NCBI GenBank assembly: GCA_019637395.1
Contig: JAHBVR010000028.1
Span: forward strand, 1 to 64,000
DNA from: Vulcanimicrobiota bacterium
GTDB taxonomy: Bacteria > Vulcanimicrobiota > Xenobia > Xenobiales > JADMJV01
Direction: 5' to 3'
DNA: 64,000 nucleotides
Numbering within the stretch: the first letter of the stretch is position 1; each line of letters starts with the position of its first letter. This document shows positions 49,059-57,405 of this stretch, one piece after another. Under the pieces are notes generated by a model. The model worked only from the letters and a program-made list of their open reading frames with translations. It did no database searches and was not told the origin of the DNA. The position numbers and the translations under genes are program-made.

Positions 49059-51521
49059 TTGACTGGTTTTTCAACCGGGCTGAGGACAGGCAGGTGCGGG
49101 AAACGGCTATTGCGGGTGGATGCCTTGTGGTCGCTTTTTTCTCGCCTCTCTGTCTCGGCCATTTGTCTGTGTATCGCGTTCGGCATTAGCTTCCTACTTC
49201 TTGCGGTCCGGTCTATGCACCAGGCCCTGCGACTAGACCAGACCCCGGAAATACGCCAGCTGGAACAGCCCACCAGCGTATTTCTCTCGCAAATCGGAGT
49301 GCGCGGCCACGTGCGCGTGCTGCAAACCTCACCGCTTCACCTGCTGGTGAACGTCAACTGCACCGAGCCCAGCCGCCAGGCGCTGGAAAGACAACTGCAC
49401 AACCTCTACAACATCCAGGAGAGCCGCGGCGACCAGCTCATGGTGGTCAGTAGCAACACCCCCCCCGTCTGGCGTGACTCGCCCTATCCCGCCTACCTCC
49501 TGGGCTGCCTGGCCAACGCCTCGCTGGGGCTGGCCCTGGGCGCCATCCTGGTGCAGGCCGGCCAGCGCTGGCAACGCCGTCCCCGCGGGAAGAGCAAGCT
49601 GCTCTGGCTCTCTCCGCTGGCCACCGGCGCAGCCGTGCTCTGGGCCTCGGCCCCGCCCGCCGCCCTGCTCGTCCACCTGCTGGCCCTGTTGCTCTTGAAG
49701 CTACGGCGGCGGCGCCTCACCCAACAACTGCGCCGGCGCACCATTGTCAACGGCAAACAGGAAGCGGCCATCATTCTGATGAGCTACGCCCCGGAAATCA
49801 GTGCTCAGTTGTTTAAAGAACTGAGTTTTGACGCCGTCCACGACATTACCCTGGAAATCTCCAAGTTGCCCTCCATTCCACCCGACCTGCGCGTGGCCGT
49901 GCTGGCCACCTTCGACGGCTGCCTGAAGCAAACCCGTAGCGGAGCCGGCTCGGAACGAGTGGAGCCGAAGCTCTTCGCAACGGTGTTGGAAACCTACTAC
50001 TTGAACTCTCCGCTGTACGGCACTCTGGTGTCCGGGCCCCCGGCCGTGGCCCGCCGGCCAGGCAACTATCGCTGGCTGAGAAACCTGGCAGCCGGGGCGC
50101 TCACCCTGGTAAGCCTGGCTCCTCTGGGGCTGTGCCTGGTTCCCCAAGCGCAGCCCCCGCTCAAGAGCGAACTGCAGCGCTTGAGCGCCGCCCGACCCAC
50201 GGCCGTGGCCATCATCGTGCGCGAGGGCCAGGCGCGGGCTCTGGTGGGACTGGGCACCGACAATCTGAACGCCCTTCGACCGCTGGTGGCCGAATGTGCC
50301 GCCCGACTCGGCTATGATCCGGTGCAGGTAGACTGCCTCGGCATCACCCGCCGCTACCATTTCCCCTTCCGCCTGCTCGGCGCTCTGCTCGGCGCAGCCG
50401 GCTTGCTGGCGCTGCTCTGGCCGCGCCGCACGCTGGTCAAAGTGGTGGAGAAGGTGGTCGAGATCCCCGCCCCCCCAACCCCGGTCGCTGCCAAACCGGC
50501 CAGTGGCACCCCCGAGAGCGTGAGCAAGCTGATGCCGGTCGACGAAGTCAGCCTGGAAGTCGGTCGTGGTTTGCTCGCCCTGGTCGATCCTAACCAGGGC
50601 GCCAAACTGCTCGAACGTGTCGGAGCCATTCGAAGCCACCTGGCCACGGAACTGGGCCTGGTCGTACCGGGCATTCGCTTTCGCGACCATCTCGCGCTCA
50701 AACGGGACGAGTACGTCATCCGCGTGCGCGACGTGGAAGTGGCCAGAGGCATTACCCATCCCAACCGCTACCTGGCCATGCTTCCCGACGACAAACTCGA
50801 TCAGCTCCAGGGCGAACGCGTCCTGGACCCGACCTACGGACAACCCGCCGTCTGGATCAACCCCGAACAGCGGGCCGATGCCGAGCGGCTGGGCGCCCTG
50901 ATCTACGACCCTGTTTCGGTGGTGGCCAGCCAGTTGACCCAGGCCCTGCGCGAGCACGCGGCCGAGGTCCTCACCTTCAACGCCTGCCTGGAGCTGCTCA
51001 AGCAGCCCCAGCTTCAGGCGGCTCTGGAACAACTGGAGCGTCGCGGTTGCGACCGCGTCGCTCTCTGGAAAATCCTCAAAGACCTTCTGCGCCAACAGGT
51101 TTGCATCCGCGACCTGAACAGCATTTTAGAAGGCCTTCTGGAAAACGCCACTGGTGATACTCCTCACGAAATGAGGGTGGAACTCGCCCGGCAGGCCGTC
51201 CGCGACCATATTGTCCAGGAATTGTGTGGTTCGAACCGCGCCCAGGCTCCCCAAGAGCTGGTGCTCTGGCGAGTGACACCCGAACTCCTGCAACTGCTTC
51301 AGGAAGGGCCGGAGGCTCGGGCGGAGTTGCTGAGCAAGCTGACGCTGGTCGGCGAAAGAATGCACAACGCCGGACACGCGGCCGTCCTGCTGGTGACCCC
51401 GGAGTTTCGCTCCGAGCTGCAAAGCGTGATTCGCCCCTTGAAAGGAACGCGCGTGCTGTCCACGGCGGAACTGCCCGAATGGGTGCAGGTGCGCTTCTTC
51501 CACGGGGAAGGCAAGCTCTAA
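49059..51521 (+). CDS. Multi-domain FliF-RBM3-like / FliG-N-like / FlhA-C (SctV-C) fusion membrane protein
   Basis: TTG start, with AAGGAGG eight bases upstream; 820 aa. Order: TM1 (30-50); periplasmic module (84-133) with RQALERQLHNLYNIQESRGDQLMVVSS, like the FliF RBM3 end (RGDxxxV); TM2 (146-167); hydrophobic hairpin (181-214); cytoplasmic FliG-N-like module (231-290: KQEAAIILMSYAPEISAQLF, ITLEISKL); TM5 (339-361); a second RBM3-like periplasmic module (376-430: LRPLVAECAARLGYDPVQVDC); TM6 (436-455); linker; FlhA/SctV cytoplasmic domain (494-815: VGRGLLALVDPNQGAKLLER, VVPGIRFRDHLAL, DPTYGQPAVWI). The FlhA membrane gate is absent. Topology puts FliG-N and FlhA-C in the cytoplasm, RBMs outside. 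I know of no such described fusion. It probably organises a type III-like basal body. A strong terminator follows. Confidence 0.82.
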   Translation: MTGFSTGLRTGRCGKRLLRVDALWSLFSRLSVSAICLCIAFGISFLLLAVRSMHQALRLDQTPEIRQLEQPTSVFLSQIGVRGHVRVLQTSPLHLLVNVNCTEPSRQALERQLHNLYNIQESRGDQLMVVSSNTPPVWRDSPYPAYLLGCLANASLGLALGAILVQAGQRWQRRPRGKSKLLWLSPLATGAAVLWASAPPAALLVHLLALLLLKLRRRRLTQQLRRRTIVNGKQEAAIILMSYAPEISAQLFKELSFDAVHDITLEISKLPSIPPDLRVAVLATFDGCLKQTRSGAGSERVEPKLFATVLETYYLNSPLYGTLVSGPPAVARRPGNYRWLRNLAAGALTLVSLAPLGLCLVPQAQPPLKSELQRLSAARPTAVAIIVREGQARALVGLGTDNLNALRPLVAECAARLGYDPVQVDCLGITRRYHFPFRLLGALLGAAGLLALLWPRRTLVKVVEKVVEIPAPPTPVAAKPASGTPESVSKLMPVDEVSLEVGRGLLALVDPNQGAKLLERVGAIRSHLATELGLVVPGIRFRDHLALKRDEYVIRVRDVEVARGITHPNRYLAMLPDDKLDQLQGERVLDPTYGQPAVWINPEQRADAERLGALIYDPVSVVASQLTQALREHAAEVLTFNACLELLKQPQLQAALEQLERRGCDRVALWKILKDLLRQQVCIRDLNSILEGLLENATGDTPHEMRVELARQAVRDHIVQELCGSNRAQAPQELVLWRVTPELLQLLQEGPEARAELLSKLTLVGERMHNAGHAAVLLVTPEFRSELQSVIRPLKGTRVLSTAELPEWVQVRFFHGEGKL

Positions 51522-51554
51522 AAGACCGGGGAGCTGACGCTCCCCGGTCTTTTT
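51521..51554. terminator. Strong rho-independent terminator after the fusion gene
   Basis: A perfect 14-base stem (AAAGACCGGGGAGC with GCTCCCCGGTCTTT), TGAC tetraloop and T run. It begins on the last base of the stop codon, so the fusion gene is transcribed as a single-gene unit. Confidence 0.92.
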
Positions 51555-51601
51555 AGGGTCACCGAAGAGGCCTTTGGGCAATTTTTGATAACTCTCCGAG
51601 T

Positions 51602-52843
51602 ATGAATCAGACGACCGTGAAGATCCGCCCCGCCTTTATCCATCCGGCCTTGTCGCGCCTGGTGTTGTGGCTACTGGTGCTGGGCATCGCTTTCTGGACT
51701 CTTGAGCAAATCAAGACCACCCTGACTGTCTTTGGCCTGGCTTTCCTGATCGCCTATCTGCTCAACTCGGTGGTCACCTGGCTGGAAAGGCGCTACCAAT
51801 TCCCCCGCGGCCGGGCCATCTTGCTGGTCTACCTGGTCCTGTTCACCACCGGGGCGGTGGCCACCGCCCTGCTCGTCCCCATGATCGTGGGCCAGGTCAA
51901 CGCCATGGTCACCCAACTTCCGGAGTTCTCCCAGCGCCTGACCGCCCTGGCCGGAATCCTGCAAGAAAACTACATCTCACGGGTCCCGCTGCAATATCAA
52001 GCACAGCTAGAAGAGGCACTGCGCAGCAGCGAGTCCTCGGCCGCGGAAATGGCCAAATCCATGCTGATGGGAATGCGCAATTTCATTCTCCACCTGGTAT
52101 CAGCCGCTTTTCTCATCTTCACCTCGCTGATCGTTTCCATCTACGTCATTCTACGCTGGGGCGGCATCTGGCAAAGCTTGCTGGAAATTTTGCCGCTCGG
52201 CTATCGGCACGAAATCGTCAACCTGGCGCGCGATCTCAACAAAATCTTCGGCGGCTACCTCAAAGCTCAAATCACCCTGGCCAGCACCTGCGGATTACTC
52301 ACTTTCGGATTGCTCATGCTGCACAGTCTGCTGATTCACTCCAACCCCTATGCTCTGGTCATCTCGGTAGTGGCCGCTCTGACCCTGCCCATTCCGGTGC
52401 TGAACCAGGTCATCCCGCCCATCACCGCCATCATTCTGGGCATGATCAACGTCGGTCACATGAGCTACGCCATCCAACTGGCGGTATTGGTCTACGCGGT
52501 CAACCTGGTGGTGGAACGCGTGCTGGCGCCCCGCATCATGAGCGAGGCCGTGGGCGTATCCCCTCTCTTCGTCTTGCTGGCCGCCTTCTCGGGAGCCGAG
52601 CTACTGGGTCCGGTCGGGGCTTTAGTCGGCGTCCCGCTGGCCGCCATGATCAAGTCCATCTTCGTCTGGTTCCACGGCCGTTTCCTTACTGTCGACGAGG
52701 AAGCCGAACAGGCTCACATGGCCTCTTTAGAAAGCGAGGAAATTGCCCTCAAGGCCCGTCTGCATACGGTGGAGGCGCGCCTGGCGGCCATGGAAGAACG
52801 GCAAGCCCGACGCATTTCCCCCCGCCGCCGCCGTCTCAGCTAA
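51602..52843 (+). CDS. AI-2E family transporter (PerM-like permease)
   Basis: A 413-aa inner-membrane protein with about eight hydrophobic segments. Family features: TLEQIKTTLTVFGLAFLIAYLLNSVVTWLERR near the start, a long periplasmic helix region (VNAMVTQLPEFSQRLTALAGILQENY), and the C-terminal block LPIPVLNQVIPPITAIILG, NLVVERVLAPRIMSEAVGVSPLFVLLAAFSGAELLGPVGALVGVPLAA. Members export AI-2 or act as Na+/H+ antiporters; the substrate here is unknown. A cytoplasmic coiled coil (about 365-405) forms the tail. It begins a rightward run of genes that continues to 58544. Confidence 0.93.
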   Translation: MNQTTVKIRPAFIHPALSRLVLWLLVLGIAFWTLEQIKTTLTVFGLAFLIAYLLNSVVTWLERRYQFPRGRAILLVYLVLFTTGAVATALLVPMIVGQVNAMVTQLPEFSQRLTALAGILQENYISRVPLQYQAQLEEALRSSESSAAEMAKSMLMGMRNFILHLVSAAFLIFTSLIVSIYVILRWGGIWQSLLEILPLGYRHEIVNLARDLNKIFGGYLKAQITLASTCGLLTFGLLMLHSLLIHSNPYALVISVVAALTLPIPVLNQVIPPITAIILGMINVGHMSYAIQLAVLVYAVNLVVERVLAPRIMSEAVGVSPLFVLLAAFSGAELLGPVGALVGVPLAAMIKSIFVWFHGRFLTVDEEAEQAHMASLESEEIALKARLHTVEARLAAMEERQARRISPRRRRLS

Positions 52844-52845
52844 AC

Positions 52846-54363
52846 ATGAATCCGTTAGGGCCCGGCTTTTCCATTCCCGATGGCCCCCAATGGTCGCGCC
52901 CGGCGGCGGAAAAGCCCACTGTTCAGCAAGACCGCCTGGAAACCAGCCAGACCAACCAGACCGGCCTGATGAAACCCGGTCTGGTCAAATCCGCCCCCAG
53001 CCTGGCCCAGGACTCTCCCCGCCCCTACCCTGCGGCCCCGGAAGACCTTTCCAAAGGTTCGGCCCTGGCCAATCTCAGCTCTAAAACCTCCAATAAAGCC
53101 GCCGCCCCCCTGCTGCCGGCCGGCCTGGCCCAGTGCCTGACCCAACTGGAGAAGCCCCCGCGCGCCGCCGAAGACGCCAATCCCACGCCGGACGGCTGGA
53201 AACTGCCCGCCAACCCCAACTCCACGCCCCTGCGCCCGCGCGACCTTTTCGATATTCCGGTGGGAACCGAAGACCTGGGCCCGCTTAAAATCGTTGCTTC
53301 CTCCCACGGGCGCATCCGTGCTCTGCGCCTGCAGTGGCCGGAAGAGTTTCAAGAGCCGGCCTTCGGCGCCCAAAAAGCCGTGCTCATCGACCTGTGTACC
53401 CGCCTGCCCCAGGACGTGCACTTCGAAGTGGTGGCCGAAGGCCTGGCCGCCGCCGCCCTGCCCGCCCTGTTGGCCGAATGGGAGCTACCGGCCGAGCGCA
53501 TCCGCATCCATCCCCTGCACCTGCACGCCACCCCCGAACAAATCTATCATCCCATGACCATGTGGGCCCGGGACGCTGCCCTGTTGCTGCGCACCCAGGA
53601 CGACCGGGAAGTCTTGCTGCTGCCCCGCTCTTTCCGCGGCGACTGCCAGGTCGACCCCAAACTCAACCGCCACGTGGTGCAGGGCACTGGAGCGGCTCCC
53701 GCCTGCCTTTCCCGGACTCTGCCGGAGCTTTTGGTGCGCCGCTCCACTCTCGGCTTCGAAGGCGGCGACGTGGTGGCCAGTCGCCAGTCGGCGCTCATCG
53801 GCGGCGAGGTGTTAGCCCGCAACATGAGCGAACTCAAGCTCGGCAAAGAGGCCGTCCTGGAACTCTTCCGCGAGCAGTTCGGATTGCCCGTCACGGTGGT
53901 GGCGCCCCCGCCCGAATTCCATCTGGATCTCGGTTTTACGTTCCTGGACGACCAGACGGTGGCCGTGGCCGATCCAGATGAAGGAATGCGCCTCACCGCC
54001 CACCTGCCCGAAATGTCCCGCCTGATCCAGGCCACCCTGGACAAGGGAGTCACCGAGAAATATCAGCGCGCCGCTCAGCAACTGACGGCCCAGGGTTACC
54101 GGGTGGTCCGCCTTCCTAATCTATGCGGAGTGGGCCTGAGCACCCCCTACCTGACCTACAACAACGTGCTGCTGGAAAACTACGCCGGAGCCCGGCGCGT
54201 CTACCTGCCGGTCTATGACGTTCCCCCGCTGGACGACCGTGCCCGCGAGATCTACCGTAGTCATGGCTTTCAGGTCGTGGACATGCCCTCGGCCCGCCTG
54301 AGTACAAAACTTTGGGGAGCCATCCGCTGCGCCACCGGAGAACTGCGCGTCAGCGATACCTGA
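52846..54363 (+). CDS. Pentein-fold arginine/agmatine deiminase-like protein with disordered N-terminus
   Basis: Residues about 135-505 fit the guanidino-modifying (pentein) fold of peptidylarginine and agmatine deiminases. The catalytic set is in order: Asp243 in MWARDAALL, Glu305 in LGFEGGDVV, His359 in EFHLDLGFTFLDD, Asn439 or Asn440 in TYNNVLLEN and Cys495 in AIRCATGELRV. The fold hydrolyses arginine-type guanidinium groups to citrulline plus ammonia. The first 130 residues are Pro/Ser/Gln/Ala-rich, disordered, and have no Sec signal (start MNPLGPGFSIPDGPQW). That resembles a secretion signal region, giving a possible protein-citrullinating effector, by inference. It starts 2 bases after the transporter stop. 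Confidence 0.78.
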   Translation: MNPLGPGFSIPDGPQWSRPAAEKPTVQQDRLETSQTNQTGLMKPGLVKSAPSLAQDSPRPYPAAPEDLSKGSALANLSSKTSNKAAAPLLPAGLAQCLTQLEKPPRAAEDANPTPDGWKLPANPNSTPLRPRDLFDIPVGTEDLGPLKIVASSHGRIRALRLQWPEEFQEPAFGAQKAVLIDLCTRLPQDVHFEVVAEGLAAAALPALLAEWELPAERIRIHPLHLHATPEQIYHPMTMWARDAALLLRTQDDREVLLLPRSFRGDCQVDPKLNRHVVQGTGAAPACLSRTLPELLVRRSTLGFEGGDVVASRQSALIGGEVLARNMSELKLGKEAVLELFREQFGLPVTVVAPPPEFHLDLGFTFLDDQTVAVADPDEGMRLTAHLPEMSRLIQATLDKGVTEKYQRAAQQLTAQGYRVVRLPNLCGVGLSTPYLTYNNVLLENYAGARRVYLPVYDVPPLDDRAREIYRSHGFQVVDMPSARLSTKLWGAIRCATGELRVSDT

Positions 54364-54406
54364 GGCGCACCGAGGGTCCCCCTGGTCGGAAGTCGAAGCG
54401 CAACTC

Positions 54407-55627
54407 ATGGAAGAAGAATCCACCCTCAAATTAGAGACGAGCGCCAGCAAAGTGCCCTGGATCGAAACCGACCTGGAAGTCCTGGTGATCGATCCCCTGG
54501 GCCGCGAATCGATCTGGCCCATCACTCGCGCCTCGATGCAGATCGGCTCGGCCGCCAATCCTCGTCCCAACGACATCATTCTCGACGGCCCTGCCGCCGC
54601 CGATCGCCAGGCCGTGCTGCAGGTCCGCAACCAGAACGTCATGTTCCTCAATTTCGACCAGAGCAATCCCGCCAAAAAGGGCGGCCGGGGCATCACCTAC
54701 TGCGAATTTTTGCCCGGTGAGGAAATCCAGGTCGGAGGTTACCGGCTCAAACTACAAAAACATGTGCCCTCGGCCGCCAGCCTGGTCGGCTACAGCCATC
54801 CCTACCGGGGGCGGCGCTGGCTGTTGCGCTCCGGGGTCAACATGGTGGGGCGCCCCGGCAAACGCGACAATCAGATCGTGCTGGAGGAACGCACCGTTTC
54901 GCGCACCCACGCCACCCTGACCGGCGAAGGTGACCACTACTTGTTGCACAATGAAACCGACCCCTCGGCCACCTTCATCAACGGACACCCGGTCAAAACC
55001 GACGCGGAGCTGAAAGATGGGGATCTGATCCAACTGGGTGCCCAAATTCTGCGCTTCTGTCCGGGGAAAAAGCCTGCCCAGGGGATGGAAACACGCTACT
55101 GCACCGTGCTTTTCGCCGACATTTGGAACTACGACAAACTCACCGAAAGCGGCGCCATGGACCAGTTCGTGCGCCAGGCCGCCGATTTCTATGAAATGGT
55201 GGCCCGCGTGGTGGAAGAACACGACGGCGTCCTGGCTACCTATCTCGGAGACGCCGTGGTGGCCCTTTTCGAAAAAGAAACCTCGGCCGCCGACACCGCT
55301 CTGGAACTGTTTGTTCATCTCGATCAGATGAATAAACTCTGGGAAGACGCCGCCCTCCCCTCTCTGCAAGTGGGCATCGGCGTGCACACCGGGGACATCG
55401 TGGTGGGAGACTTGAGCCTGCGCGGTCGCTCCGAGTTTGCCGCGGTGGGCGAGCAGGCCAATCTGGCCGCCGAGATCGAAGGCTACACGCGCCAGAAACG
55501 AGTGCGCATTCTCATCAGCGAAACCACCGCCCGAGCGGTGGAGAGTACGCACAGCCTGAAAAGCCGGGGAACGGTGGCTCTCGAGGGTGGGCGCCTGGAA
55601 GTCTTTGAATTGGGAGCCAAACCATGA
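54407..55627 (+). CDS. Class III adenylate/guanylate cyclase with two N-terminal FHA domains
   Basis: The 406-aa protein has a weak FHA-like beta sandwich (about 24-125), a clear FHA (about 130-218: NMVGRPGKRDNQIVLEERTVSRTHATLTGEGDHYLLHNE) with the phosphothreonine-binding Arg and Ser-Arg-His, and a class III cyclase domain (about 230-400). Metal-binding Asp residues are in VLFADIWNYDKLTES and YLGDAVVALFEK; GIGVHTGDIVVG is the central strand pair. FHA domains bind phosphothreonine made by Ser/Thr kinases, so the two Hanks kinases of the window are candidate inputs. The product is probably cAMP. The stop overlaps the acyl-CoA dehydrogenase start (ATGA). Confidence 0.9.
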   Translation: MEEESTLKLETSASKVPWIETDLEVLVIDPLGRESIWPITRASMQIGSAANPRPNDIILDGPAAADRQAVLQVRNQNVMFLNFDQSNPAKKGGRGITYCEFLPGEEIQVGGYRLKLQKHVPSAASLVGYSHPYRGRRWLLRSGVNMVGRPGKRDNQIVLEERTVSRTHATLTGEGDHYLLHNETDPSATFINGHPVKTDAELKDGDLIQLGAQILRFCPGKKPAQGMETRYCTVLFADIWNYDKLTESGAMDQFVRQAADFYEMVARVVEEHDGVLATYLGDAVVALFEKETSAADTALELFVHLDQMNKLWEDAALPSLQVGIGVHTGDIVVGDLSLRGRSEFAAVGEQANLAAEIEGYTRQKRVRILISETTARAVESTHSLKSRGTVALEGGRLEVFELGAKP

Positions 55628-57405
55628 GCCAATATTTAAGCATGGAGACCTTGAACTGGATGTTGTTCGAGGTCTTCCGTCTGGGGGATCTTTTAAGTGC
55701 TCCCCGCTTCCAAGATCACGATGAACCATCGTTGCGCCTCATTCTCGACAGCGTCAAGAAATTTGCCGACAGCGAACTTTATCCGGTCTTCCGCGCCATG
55801 GACGCCGATCCGGCCCGCATGGTCGACGGCCAGGTCATCGTCCACCCGGCCGTCAAAATCATGTTGGAACGCGCCGGCGAGCTGGGCCTGGTCGGCTCCA
55901 CCCTGGATTATGACGACGGCGGTATGCAATTGCCGGTCACCCTGTATCAGGCCCTCAATTTCATCGCCGACGCGGCCAACAACAACATGACCGGCTACAC
56001 CGGCCTCACTTCGGGCGCGGCCGGCCTGCTCTGCTCTTTCGGCTCCCAGGAACTCAAGGACATTTACCTGGCCAAAATGCTCTCCAATGAATGGGGCGGC
56101 ACTATGGCCCTGACCGAGCCCCAGGCCGGCAGCTCCCTCTCGGACGTGGTCACCGACGCCATTCCCCGCGACGACGGCAGTTACAGCGTACACGGCCAGA
56201 AGATCTGGATCTCCGGCGGAGACCACCAGTTCGCCGAGAACTTCATCCACTTCACGCTGGTGCGCGTGCCCGGCGGCGGCCCCGGCACCAAAGGCATCTC
56301 GCTGATGCTCATTCCTAAATTCCGCCCCGAAAACGGCCGGCTGGTGCCCAACGACGTCTCCACCGTGGGCGACTTCCAAAAGATGGGCCAGCGCGGCTAC
56401 ACCACCACCCACCTGGTCTTCGGCGAAAAAGACGACTGCCGCGGCTGGCTGGTGGGCACCCTGCACCGCTGCCTGGAGCATATGTTTTATATGATGAACG
56501 GCGCGCGCATCCACGTGGGCCGCCACGGCGCCGCCATCGCCACGGCCGCCTACTACGCCTCGCGCCAGTTCGCTCTGGAGCGCCCCCAGGGCCGTCGGCT
56601 GCAGGCCGGCGGCCTCAAAGACACCAGTGAAGGTCAGACCCTGATCATCAATCACCCCGATGTGCGCCGGATGTTGTTACTCCAAAAGGCGATTGCCGAA
56701 GGCTCGCTGGCCTTGATTCTGCAGGCTTCGCTCTACGCCGACCGGGAAAAGACCTCCAAGGGTGAGGAAGCCGCACGCTACCACGACCTGCTCGAACTGC
56801 TCACTCCCATGGCCAAGACCTACCCGGCCGAGGCCGGCCGGCGAGCCGTCGACCAGGGGCTGCAGGTGCTCGGCGGAGCCGGCTTCTGTGATGAATACGT
56901 GCTCCAGCAGTATTACCGCGACGTGCGCATCATGGCCATCTACGAAGGCACCACCGGTATTCAGTCGCTGGATCTCTTGGGCCGCAAGGTTTTCATGAAC
57001 AAAGGAGCCTCGCTGAAATTCCTGCTGGCCGAAATCGAGGCCACCTGCGCGGCCGCCGCCGAGGTCGACGAGCTCAAGCCCTATGTGGAGCAACTGCGCG
57101 AACAACTGGCTCTCAACCAGAAAGTGCTGGGCCACTTGATGCCTATGGCGGCCCAGGGCGAATTCGAGAAAATGCTCTCCGACGCCACCCTCTACATGGA
57201 GTTCTTTTCCAACCTGGTGGTGGCCTGGCAATGGCTCAAACTCGGGCTGGTGGCCAGCGGCGGCGGCTCCGATTTCCACCGAGCCAAAGTGCACACCATG
57301 AAATTCTTCTTCCAATACGAACTGAGCAAAAACAGCTCTCTGGCCAGCACCCTCATGCAGCCACAGCGCCTGACCATCGTAGGCCCGGTGGAGGTTCTGG
57401 ACTGA
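55624..57405 (+). CDS. Acyl-CoA dehydrogenase, long DmdC/AcdA-like type
   Basis: A 593-aa FAD flavoprotein oxidising acyl-CoA to trans-enoyl-CoA. Segments include YTGLTSGAAGLL, MALTEPQAGSSLSDV, IWISGGDHQF, and the catalytic Glu441 in AIYEGTTGIQSLDLLGRK. The extra C-terminal domain (about 460-593) is the one found in 3-methylmercaptopropionyl-CoA dehydrogenase DmdC and related long enzymes; the acyl chain specificity is not settled. Start ATG overlaps the cyclase stop by four bases, which suggests that cAMP signalling and fatty acid oxidation are expressed together. The stop shares one base with the next start (TGATG). Confidence 0.95.
   Translation: MSQYLSMETLNWMLFEVFRLGDLLSAPRFQDHDEPSLRLILDSVKKFADSELYPVFRAMDADPARMVDGQVIVHPAVKIMLERAGELGLVGSTLDYDDGGMQLPVTLYQALNFIADAANNNMTGYTGLTSGAAGLLCSFGSQELKDIYLAKMLSNEWGGTMALTEPQAGSSLSDVVTDAIPRDDGSYSVHGQKIWISGGDHQFAENFIHFTLVRVPGGGPGTKGISLMLIPKFRPENGRLVPNDVSTVGDFQKMGQRGYTTTHLVFGEKDDCRGWLVGTLHRCLEHMFYMMNGARIHVGRHGAAIATAAYYASRQFALERPQGRRLQAGGLKDTSEGQTLIINHPDVRRMLLLQKAIAEGSLALILQASLYADREKTSKGEEAARYHDLLELLTPMAKTYPAEAGRRAVDQGLQVLGGAGFCDEYVLQQYYRDVRIMAIYEGTTGIQSLDLLGRKVFMNKGASLKFLLAEIEATCAAAAEVDELKPYVEQLREQLALNQKVLGHLMPMAAQGEFEKMLSDATLYMEFFSNLVVAWQWLKLGLVASGGGSDFHRAKVHTMKFFFQYELSKNSSLASTLMQPQRLTIVGPVEVLD

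Noticed and set aside
51229-51240. GGTTCGAACC as a tRNA T-loop
   Set aside because: It lies within the conserved coding region of the fusion gene and no cloverleaf can be drawn around it.
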